Shown here: positions 51,565-60,400 of the stretch, one piece after another | Layout of the letters: every line of letters starts with the position of its first letter | Position numbering within the stretch: position 1 is the stretch's first letter | Origin: Ruminiclostridium cellulolyticum H10 | Lineage (GTDB): Bacteria > Bacillota > Clostridia > Acetivibrionales > DSM-1351 | Direction of reading: 5' to 3' | Assembly (NCBI RefSeq): GCF_000022065.1 | Contig: NC_011898.1 | Coordinates: 1,786,001 to 1,850,000 of the forward strand | Length of the DNA stretch: 64,000 nucleotides | The notes under the pieces: generated by a model | Told to the model about the DNA's origin: nothing | Database searches by the model: none | Seen by the model: only the letters and a program-made list of their open reading frames with translations | Made by a program: the position numbers and the translations under genes

Positions 51565-54186
51565 ATGGGAAAAGAATTGAAAAGAATGCGCTATTTTGAC
51601 GGACTGTTTTTGAATGCGGAAGACTATAAACTGGATCAGGATTACCAGAAAAGAATTCAGCAGCTACACAACCGATATCTGCATACTTGGGGAATAATTG
51701 CGGGATTAACGGTTGTACCGTCAGAAAACTGTTCAGTAAAGGTACAGGAAGGAATAGCAATCAATGAGGTTGTAGCAGATAATGGAGAGAGTACAAGTCA
51801 GTATATATACATATATGACGAACATCCTGACAGCATTATTGATTTGTCCCAATACCGTGCCAATGATGAGAGTATCTACATTTATGTAAGCTATGACGAG
51901 GTGGAACAGGATAAGGAAAACCTTGAAAAGGGAAAGGGAGAGGCAATACATATCTGGGAGAGAGGACGTATCTGGCACAGTACCGAAAAACCGGCTGACG
52001 AGAAAAAGTACATAATTCTTGCCAGAGTGGAAATAGGGCTGGCTAAAGACAGCAGCCAGGATACAAATCTCTTGATTATCAATGAGGATGGAAGTGAAGA
52101 TAGTACTCAAAGTGAAAGTAAAAAAGTTATTAGCTTAATCTCTTACTTTGATGATGAAGAAGAAAAAATTCCACTTAGAAGGTATGCGGGGCCTGCCGGA
52201 GAAGTGTTGTCCCTGCAAAAAATCATATTTAAATTGAATGATGATGTGGCCGGAATGCCCTTTATCAGAGCCTTGGAAGAGGACAAGAAAAAAGGTATCG
52301 GTCTAGAGGTTAATTCCACATTCGCAAATTTCACAGGCTCTGTCAACATAAAAGGAGATTTGGAAGTACATGGAAGTCTGACCAACATGGGGGCGGTTGA
52401 AAATGAACTGGAAGTTTCAAACACATTCGTACAGGTAAACAGTAAATCAGACGATGGTTTATGGAAGTTACAGGACGGGGGACTAGAGGTATACAGAGAT
52501 TACGCGGGTGATAAATCACTGGACGCACGAATCGTGTGGTCTGAGATGGATAAATGCTGGAAAATGGGTTACGAAGGTCAACTATGGGAGATAGCATATG
52601 GACCTGTATGGGAGAAACTAATAAAAAACGATATTGTAGACGAGCTGCACCGACATTCAAAAATCAGTTTCGAAGGCGGAGTAGCCCTTGAGTCAGATGA
52701 TAAAGGAAATCTCTCTGCATACGGAAATCTAAATATGAATGACAAGACAATATGGCTAAGGGACAGTGGCAATGTCAACCATGGTCTAGGTTGGTACGGT
52801 ATTGGAAAACCATTTGCAGGTCTGAACGTAGACGGGCCGGTATTATTCGGCAAAAAAGGCGGGATATTGGGAACGACAGATGGCGGGCAAAAACCAGTCA
52901 TAACATGGAATAATTTGGGAAATGTAGGAATAGGAGAAAGCAATCCAAAAGATGACACAATGCAAGTCAACGGAACCATGCGTATACTCAGTAATTCAAA
53001 TCCTTTACGTTTTACTTCTTCATGGTCAGGCTTTCCTGACTCAATTTCCAACGGTGCTGAAATCTGCAATGATACAGTTTATCATAAGGCATTAATGATT
53101 GTAGGAAACCGCTCAGCAGGCCAAGGCAGAAAAGTAGCTGTTTGGGACAGGCTTGAAGTAAACGGATTCCTATATGTAAATGGCAATATGCAGCTGAACC
53201 AGGCACTTACACCAAGTGCAGGAAAAGAAAAAAACAACGGAATAGTATTTCCAAGTGATCCGGGGGGAGGTGCTGGGGATAGTGCCTGGATCAGATACTA
53301 TCCGAGAAGCGGTGAAGCATGTACCTTGGAGATCGGAACTTCAAATGATGCTGACGACAGTATATCACTTATGGCATCGGGAAATGTAGGTATAGGAACG
53401 GTAAATCCCAATGATAAGCTGGATGTAAGCGGCTATACAAGACTTTTAAGCGGTTCAAATCCAATAAGATTTACATCATCGTGGAGCGGATTCCCTGATT
53501 TTGCAGAAAACCAGGCTGAGATATGTAATGATACAACAAATTTCAAGTCCTTGATGATAGTTGGAAACAAGTCGGGGAAACAGGGCCGAAAAGTTTCAAT
53601 ATGGGATAGGTTGGAAGTAAATGGAACTCTGAACGTCAGCGGTGATGTTCAAACTCAGTGCGCAATAATTCCAAGTATAGGTTATAGCGAAAGTAATGGA
53701 ATAATGTTTCCTAAGGACTATTATGGAGGTACCGGGGATAGTGCCTGGATAAGGTACTATTCGGATCAAAGCCGTGGCGGCGGTGAAAATATGACTCTCG
53801 AAATAGGCATAGCCAATGATGTTGGGACAGGAGGCTATTACGGTGGTGGTGACCGTATAAAGCTTACTGCCAGTGGCGGTGTTTATGTTGATGGGTATTT
53901 CTATTACAGCTCATCCAAGGATCTCAAAGAAAATATAACAACTCTTACAACGAAAAAGGCAAAACAGATATTGGATGGAATGAATCCTGTTACATTCAAT
54001 TTCAAGGGAGACAATGAAAAAACAACATTGGGCTTCATCGCAGAGGAGATGCCGGGTTCTGTTGCTGCAAACGATCAAAAAGCTATTAGCCCAATGGAAA
54101 TAATTGCAGTACTGACCAGTGTCGTAAAGGAACAGAGAGAGGCAATAACACAGCTTCAGCAGCAAATAACAACATTAGCCGATTAA
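51565..54186 (+). CDS. Tail fibre 1 with C-terminal S74 chaperone domain
   Basis: An 873-aa fibre. The attachment module (GKELKRMRYFDGLFLNAEDY, LHNRYLHTWGIIAGL) spans residues 1-60 and is shared with the two later fibres. A beta-rich shaft includes two repeats of the IRFTSSWSGFPD / DRLEVNG type. The last ~95 residues are a Peptidase_S74 intramolecular chaperone: SSSKDLKENI with the catalytic Ser-Lys pair, FIAEEMPG and KAISPMEIIAVLTSVVKEQ. S74 domains trimerise the fibre and then cut themselves off. The segment upstream (TATCCGGAGGAAG) is almost the same as before fibre 2, so the genes arose by duplication. Confidence 0.9.
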   Translation: MGKELKRMRYFDGLFLNAEDYKLDQDYQKRIQQLHNRYLHTWGIIAGLTVVPSENCSVKVQEGIAINEVVADNGESTSQYIYIYDEHPDSIIDLSQYRANDESIYIYVSYDEVEQDKENLEKGKGEAIHIWERGRIWHSTEKPADEKKYIILARVEIGLAKDSSQDTNLLIINEDGSEDSTQSESKKVISLISYFDDEEEKIPLRRYAGPAGEVLSLQKIIFKLNDDVAGMPFIRALEEDKKKGIGLEVNSTFANFTGSVNIKGDLEVHGSLTNMGAVENELEVSNTFVQVNSKSDDGLWKLQDGGLEVYRDYAGDKSLDARIVWSEMDKCWKMGYEGQLWEIAYGPVWEKLIKNDIVDELHRHSKISFEGGVALESDDKGNLSAYGNLNMNDKTIWLRDSGNVNHGLGWYGIGKPFAGLNVDGPVLFGKKGGILGTTDGGQKPVITWNNLGNVGIGESNPKDDTMQVNGTMRILSNSNPLRFTSSWSGFPDSISNGAEICNDTVYHKALMIVGNRSAGQGRKVAVWDRLEVNGFLYVNGNMQLNQALTPSAGKEKNNGIVFPSDPGGGAGDSAWIRYYPRSGEACTLEIGTSNDADDSISLMASGNVGIGTVNPNDKLDVSGYTRLLSGSNPIRFTSSWSGFPDFAENQAEICNDTTNFKSLMIVGNKSGKQGRKVSIWDRLEVNGTLNVSGDVQTQCAIIPSIGYSESNGIMFPKDYYGGTGDSAWIRYYSDQSRGGGENMTLEIGIANDVGTGGYYGGGDRIKLTASGGVYVDGYFYYSSSKDLKENITTLTTKKAKQILDGMNPVTFNFKGDNEKTTLGFIAEEMPGSVAANDQKAISPMEIIAVLTSVVKEQREAITQLQQQITTLAD

Positions 54187-54211
54187 AAAAATAAATACAG
54201 GGGGTTAAAAA

Positions 54212-54388
54212 ATGAGTGAACAAATCGATGCAAGGATAAAAGAACTAAAGGCAGAACTTGAGTCCGGACAGAAAGCAATAGAGAATCTTGAAGTACAACG
54301 TACAAACATTATGTATACTCTTTTAAGAATTAATGGAGCTATACAGGTGCTTGAAGAGCTTGTACAAGAAGACTCCTCTGATTCCTGA
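54212..54388 (+). CDS. Tiny coiled-coil protein between fibre genes (58 aa)
   Basis: A 58-aa ORF: MSEQIDARIKELKAELESGQ, then AIENLEVQRTNIMYTLLRIN and GAIQVLEELVQEDS. It is one long amphipathic helix pair. GGGGG precedes the ATG, 25 bases after fibre 1. A paralogue lies after fibre 2 (57202), with the same SGQK and LLRI.GAIQ.LEEL pattern. It may be a fibre-assembly chaperone or a structural clip. No family recognised. Confidence 0.75.
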   Translation: MSEQIDARIKELKAELESGQKAIENLEVQRTNIMYTLLRINGAIQVLEELVQEDSSDS

Positions 54389-54449
54389 TGAAACGTTTAA
54401 AATATAGTGCCGAGGATGGCATCATTTTGAGTATCCGGAGGAAGAGGAA

Positions 54450-57137
54450 ATGGGAAAAGAATTAAAGAGAATGAAATATTTTGACGGACTCTTTTTGAAG
54501 GCGGAAGACTATAAACAGGATAAAGAGTACCTAAGGAGAATTCAGGGTTTCCATAACCGGTACCTACATACTTGGGGTATAGTCTGCGGTCTTGAGGTGA
54601 AGCCTGTGATAGACAGCAGCATGGAGGTTGTTGTTACAGAAGGGGTTGCACTGGACTTAATAAATAATGGAACTTATGGGTCGGGAATAGAAGAGAGTAC
54701 CAGCAGGCAAATAATAATATACGAGGGGCATCCTGACAATCCATTAGATCTTTCGGACTACCCGGCAGAAGAAAACATTTATATCTTCGTCAGCTATTGT
54801 GAAGTCGAAGCCGACCGGGACAATGATAAAGGTCAGGGTCAGGAGATACATTTGTGGGAACGCGGAAAAATCATTCATACAAATAAGAAGCCTGAAAATT
54901 GCAAAGAAAATATCATATTAGCAAGAATAGTACCAAAAAGAATAGAGAAGAAAATCAAAAACAGTGACGGCAGCATCGGTACATATTATGAAGTAGTTGT
55001 AGACAGTACATGCATTTTTGAAGACGATTCTGACGGAACTCCTTTGAGGGTTTATGCAGGTCCATATGCCAAGGTCTTGAATCTTAAACAGTTTATTTTC
55101 AAATTAGGTGAAGACTTAGAAAAAATGCCTTATATTTCTTCAATACCTCAAGAAGATAAAATAACTGTCAAACAACTTGATATAAATTCAAAATATGTAA
55201 AATTTAACGGTAACGTAGATGTAGTTAATGATCTAAGCTTCGAAGGAAAATTAATCCACAAAAAAGACGGCGTTGTTATGGATGAATTTCTGACGGAAGA
55301 AAGCTTTCTTCAGGTAAACAGTAAAAATGATGACTGCCCGGAATTATGGGAACTCAGAGATGGTGGAATTGAAGTTTTCCGTGGAGGCCCTGAAGTTGCA
55401 CCTGATGCCAGAATAGTATGGTCTGAGGGTGACAGATTGTGGAAGGCAGGGCTTGGAAATGACCTTTATCCGATTGCTTATGGAACTGAATGGGAAAGGC
55501 TCAGCAATAAGGATATGAAATATTTTGTGGATGACAAGCATGGACACAGCAAATTATTTTCTCAATCCAAGGGAACAATGCTATCGGTTAATGCAGCCGG
55601 AGATATGTCAGCCACAGCAAATTTGGTATTACCTCAAAAAGACATTTCATTTTTATCAAGTGTACTGTCATGGTACGGAAACGGAAAACCATTTACAAAT
55701 ATTGATGTTGATGGTCCTGTACTGACAGGTAAAACTGGAGGATTTCTTGGAACATCCGAAGATGGCCAAAAGTCTGTGCTTTCATGGAAAAACAACGGAA
55801 ATGTAGGTATAGGTACAATATATCCATCTGATACCCTTGAAGTTTGTGGTAGTACAAGAGTACTTGGCGGATTAAATCCTATCAGATTTACTTCTCAATG
55901 GACTGCTTTTCCTGATATTACAACAAATCAGGCTGAAATATGCAACGATACAACCAAGTATAAGGCACTCATGATTGTTGGAAATCAGTCTGCTGGTCAG
56001 GGAAGGAAAGTATCTATATGGGACAGGCTGGATGTTAACGGAATACTAAGCATTAACGGAAACATGCAGATATCCAAGGGACTGACCTTGAGTTCGGGAG
56101 CAGGCAATAACGGAGTAATCTTTCCAAGTAATCCGGGAGGAGGCTCACAAGACAGTGCCTGGATAAAATATTATCCCAAATATGGGGAAGCATGTACTCT
56201 GGAAATAGGCACTTCAAATGACAGCAACGACAACATATGTATTTTAACACCTAGTAATGTAGGGGTAGGTACATATACGCCCATGGACAAACTAGATGTG
56301 GTTGGAACTACACGATTTCTGAGTGGTTTAAACCCCATACGTTTTACTGCAAAGTGGAGCGGTTTCCCAGATACAGGCTCACGCAACGCGGAAATTTGTA
56401 ACGATACATATGATTACAAAACATTAATGATAGTAGGAAACAGATCAAGTGGACAGGGGAGAAAGGTATCAATATGGGATCGTCTTGATGTCAACGGACC
56501 ATTAAAAGCAACCGGGAATATTCAGGCAAGGGGAGCAATAATACCGGGTGTTGGAAATTGCAGCATAAAAGGAATAATGTTTGAAAGACCTAAAAACACC
56601 GATGATGCTGCATGGATCAGGTACTATTCAGATACACTCCGCGGAGGCGGAGAAAATATGACACTTGAGATTGGAATCTCAAATGATAGTAATATTGAGA
56701 CATATTCACAGACCTATTTTGTTTCCACATGTCCATGGAATGTCACTAACGGCTGCGGTTATTGGAAAACCGTAACAAATACAATAATTGGAAACAAGGG
56801 AGACAGGATACGCTTGAGAGCAAGCGGCGGGACATATGTTGAAGGAAATTTCTATTATACATCTACAAAAGAGGTCAAGGAAAATATAAAGAAGCTTTCA
56901 AAGGGAAAAGTCAAAAGTACTATTGAGCAGCTTGACCCGGTTGAATTTAACTTCAAAGGCGATAGAAAAAGAAGAACAATAGGCTTTATTGCAGAGGATG
57001 TTCCTGATATCCTCGCATCCAGTGATAAAAAAGCCATCAGCCCCATGGAAATACTTACTGTTCTTGTAGGCGAAGTAAAGGAACAGGAAAATTTAATTAA
57101 AAACCTCAAGAAAAAGGTTGCAGCTTTGCAGGAATGA
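54450..57137 (+). CDS. Tail fibre 2 with C-terminal S74 chaperone domain
   Basis: An 895-aa paralogue of fibre 1, with the same attachment module (GKELKRMKYFDGLFLKAEDY, FHNRYLHTWGIVCGL), two IRFTSQWTAFPD-type shaft repeats and the C-terminal S74 domain (TSTKEVKENI, FIAEDVPDILAS, KKAISPMEILTVL). The shaft also has a Cys-containing insert (YFVSTCPWNVTNGCGYW) absent from fibre 1. This may be part of a receptor-binding loop. GGAGGAAGAGG precedes the ATG. Confidence 0.9.
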   Translation: MGKELKRMKYFDGLFLKAEDYKQDKEYLRRIQGFHNRYLHTWGIVCGLEVKPVIDSSMEVVVTEGVALDLINNGTYGSGIEESTSRQIIIYEGHPDNPLDLSDYPAEENIYIFVSYCEVEADRDNDKGQGQEIHLWERGKIIHTNKKPENCKENIILARIVPKRIEKKIKNSDGSIGTYYEVVVDSTCIFEDDSDGTPLRVYAGPYAKVLNLKQFIFKLGEDLEKMPYISSIPQEDKITVKQLDINSKYVKFNGNVDVVNDLSFEGKLIHKKDGVVMDEFLTEESFLQVNSKNDDCPELWELRDGGIEVFRGGPEVAPDARIVWSEGDRLWKAGLGNDLYPIAYGTEWERLSNKDMKYFVDDKHGHSKLFSQSKGTMLSVNAAGDMSATANLVLPQKDISFLSSVLSWYGNGKPFTNIDVDGPVLTGKTGGFLGTSEDGQKSVLSWKNNGNVGIGTIYPSDTLEVCGSTRVLGGLNPIRFTSQWTAFPDITTNQAEICNDTTKYKALMIVGNQSAGQGRKVSIWDRLDVNGILSINGNMQISKGLTLSSGAGNNGVIFPSNPGGGSQDSAWIKYYPKYGEACTLEIGTSNDSNDNICILTPSNVGVGTYTPMDKLDVVGTTRFLSGLNPIRFTAKWSGFPDTGSRNAEICNDTYDYKTLMIVGNRSSGQGRKVSIWDRLDVNGPLKATGNIQARGAIIPGVGNCSIKGIMFERPKNTDDAAWIRYYSDTLRGGGENMTLEIGISNDSNIETYSQTYFVSTCPWNVTNGCGYWKTVTNTIIGNKGDRIRLRASGGTYVEGNFYYTSTKEVKENIKKLSKGKVKSTIEQLDPVEFNFKGDRKRRTIGFIAEDVPDILASSDKKAISPMEILTVLVGEVKEQENLIKNLKKKVAALQE

Positions 57138-57201
57138 TATAAAACTAAAAACTATTTAAAAAATAAGGGATTGTAAGATCCCATTAAGGAGGATTCATTT
57201 T

Positions 57202-57381
57202 ATGAAAGAAAAAATCGAAGAAAGAATTAAGGAGTTAAAGGGTGAATTTGAAAACGGTCAGAAGATGCTGGAGGAATTGGATGCCAAACGGGCAGGACTC
57301 AACCAGACTCTTTTACGTATAAGTGGTGCTATACAGGCTTTAGAGGAATTAATGCCGGAAGAAAATGTTCCTGAGCAATAA
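57202..57381 (+). CDS. Tiny coiled-coil protein between fibre genes (59 aa), paralogue of 54212
   Basis: A 59-aa ORF: MKEKIEERIKELKGEFENGQ, then KMLEELDAKRAGLNQTLLRI and SGAIQALEELMPEE. TAAGGAGG precedes the ATG. It aligns without gaps to the 58-aa protein at 54212 over most of its length, so each of fibres 1 and 2 is followed by one copy. The repeated pairing suggests a working link between this helix and the fibre. Confidence 0.75.
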   Translation: MKEKIEERIKELKGEFENGQKMLEELDAKRAGLNQTLLRISGAIQALEELMPEENVPEQ

Positions 57382-57463
57382 CCTTGTAAAATGAACTGTA
57401 CTTCTGTAAGTGAACATAAAATGATTGGTACAGGAAAATCTGAGAAATTGGAGGAACAATAAA

Positions 57464-60400
57464 ATGTCAAACGAAATCAAGCGTATGAAATATTTCAACG
57501 GACTCTTGCTTAAAGCAGATGACCTTGAACTTGATCAGGACTACCATAAGAATCTTCACCGTATGCATAACAGGTTTTTTCACAACTGGGGAATTGTAGA
57601 CGGCCTAAAGGTTGAAGCAGTAGGAAATTATCCTCAGGTAAAGGTTTCAAAAGGATTCGCACTTAACAGTACATTGGATGAAAAAACAAATGAAAAAATA
57701 AGTCAGGAGATATGGATAAGTGACAATCACCCTGATAACCCGTTAAATTTATCAGAATACGATGTAAACGAAGATATATACATAACGGTATCATACAGCG
57801 AGATACCATCGGATGTCGATATAAAGAAGGGCGGGGATAAAAATATCCACGTCTGGGAGCGTTCAAAAATAAAACACAGTAGAATTAAGCCTGATCCAAA
57901 AACAAAGGACGAAATCACAGATATCATTGTGGCACGTGTCAGGTTGAAGGATGCAGGCTCAGGACAAAAGTCAGTTGAAGGGATTTACGATACAGCGGAA
58001 GATGGGGTTGTATACGCAGTAACACAGGGGACAGCACAAGAGTTTGAGAAAATTTCAATAGGTGCAGAGAAAAAAACAAATCTTCCATACATCAATGGGC
58101 TTTCAGATCAAACCCTTGGTCAGAGTGACGGACTGGAAGTACATTCACCTTACACGAAATTTTCAGGTTCTGTAATTGCAGGTGATTTTAAGACAAACGG
58201 CAATACAGATTTAAATGGAACATTATCAGTAAATATAAATAACACCCCTGTACTCAAAGTTGATTCAAAAGGTAGTGTAGCAATATCTAAGACTGCTGCA
58301 GTAACAGGTGTTCTGTCTGCAGCGGGCGGACTTAACGTAAGCGGTGATAATACAACACTTGATACAACGCACGTAGTTATGACCGGAAATATGCTTACGG
58401 TAAACAAATATACCCCCAAGGAAAATGAAACAGAACCAAGAAAACAAAGCAGTGGAGTTGAAGTATACAGGAGCGGGTATCTTCCATATGCAAAGTTAAT
58501 ATGGGATGAAAACGAGAAAGTGTGGAAAGCTGGAACCGACAAAAAGGATGATATTCCGGGAAGCGGCATATATCAGCTTGCATACGGTGCTGATTGGGAT
58601 GCAATGCATAATGGCTCAAATGTAGACACCCTTCATAAACACAGTCATATAAATGATGCTAACGGAAATATTTCATTAGCTGCCGATGAGGACGGAAACG
58701 TCAATATAACCAACGATATCATTGTAGCGGGAACAATAGTAACCCAAAACGGTATTGAAGTTCCGGGAAAAGATCTGAATGCAAAGCTTGTGTGGAATAA
58801 AAACGATCGTCGCTGGCAGATCGGTGTAGAAAACGATATGTACAATATACCATACGGAAGGGCATGGGAAGATCTTACAACTGGTACAAATGCGGACTTG
58901 CTGCATACACACAGTGAAATATATAACAGTGACGGACAATTGGCTATGAATGTAGGCCCCACCGGGGATGTAAAAATCAACTCGAACCTGACAGTGGGTG
59001 AAAATCTTACAGTACAAGGTACGTTGACGGTATTAAACCCGGCTACAGAGTATAAACAAATTAACCAGGTAATCACAGAAAGTACAGTAATTGTAAATAA
59101 ACCTGATAATGGGCAAGCCCCTGTCAAAGAGGGCGGCTTGGAAGTATACCGTGGAGATGGTTATGAAAATGCCAGGGTAATCTGGGATGAAGGCAGCTGT
59201 ACATGGAAAATGGGAACAGGCAGTAACTTGTCTGAAATACCATCAGGAATAGAGTGGGAATATCTCACACACGGGCAGGTTGTTGACAATATGCACAGCC
59301 ATAGAAATCTTTCAATGGAGGATGGAACAGCAGTTGTATCCATTGATAAGAATGGCAATTTGGATGTGGAGAAAAATATTAATGTTTCAGGAAATCTCAT
59401 TGTAGACAAAGATGAATATATTCAGGGGGATGTTGATATAAGGGGCTCGGTTACAATAGAAGGAGATTTGACTGTAACCGGAACTCCGACAATAATCAAG
59501 CAAAATATTCTTGAAATAGACAACAATACAATCGTTGCCAACAAATATACAGGAACAGCCCAGCCAATAAACAATGAAGGAGGTTTGGAAGTATACCGCG
59601 GCAGCTACGCTAAAAAAGCAAGACTTGTCTGGAATGAAAAAGAAGGAAAATGGAAAGTAGGTACGGAAAATTCCATGAAAGACCTTGCCTATGGCGATGA
59701 TTGGGAAACATTAACTAAAAAAAAGACAGCCGATGAACTTCATTCACATTTATCAATACGTGATACTAAAGGTAATGTTGCAATAAGTGCTGAATCTGAT
59801 AATAGGATTATGATTAACAGAGCAACGAAGGTGGAAGGAGCCCTTGAAGTCGCCGGAGGAGTAAGCGTACTGGGAAACCTTGACGTGGCTGGAACACTTA
59901 CTTCTGTAAATAAGGTTGATTTAAAAGTTGAAGATAATGTAATACTACTTAATAATTTTGAGGGCAATGAGCCTCCATTAAATGAAAGCGGTATGGAAAT
60001 TTTTAGGGGGAAATCACAGCAAAATGCCAGATTAATATGGGATGAAAAGGAAACAATATGGAAAATAGGTGTTGGCAATAACCTTAGTGAAATAGCTTAT
60101 GGGCCTTCCTGGCAAAAGCTTTCAAAAAAGGGTAATGCAGACGCATTACATAACCACGGGCAGCTTTACAATATAAAAGGTAACATACTTTCTTTAAGCA
60201 CAACGGCAGCTGGAAATATTGATATAAAGCACGACCTTACTGTAAGCCAAGACCTTACCGTATCGGGAAACCTTAATGTTAAAGGTGATGTAACAACAAT
60301 AAGAAGTGCCAATATAGAACTTGAAGGTAACAAACTTACAATGAATAAAGGTGAATCGGGAGAGATCAAAAAGGGAACAAGCACTCTTTCGGTTTATAGA

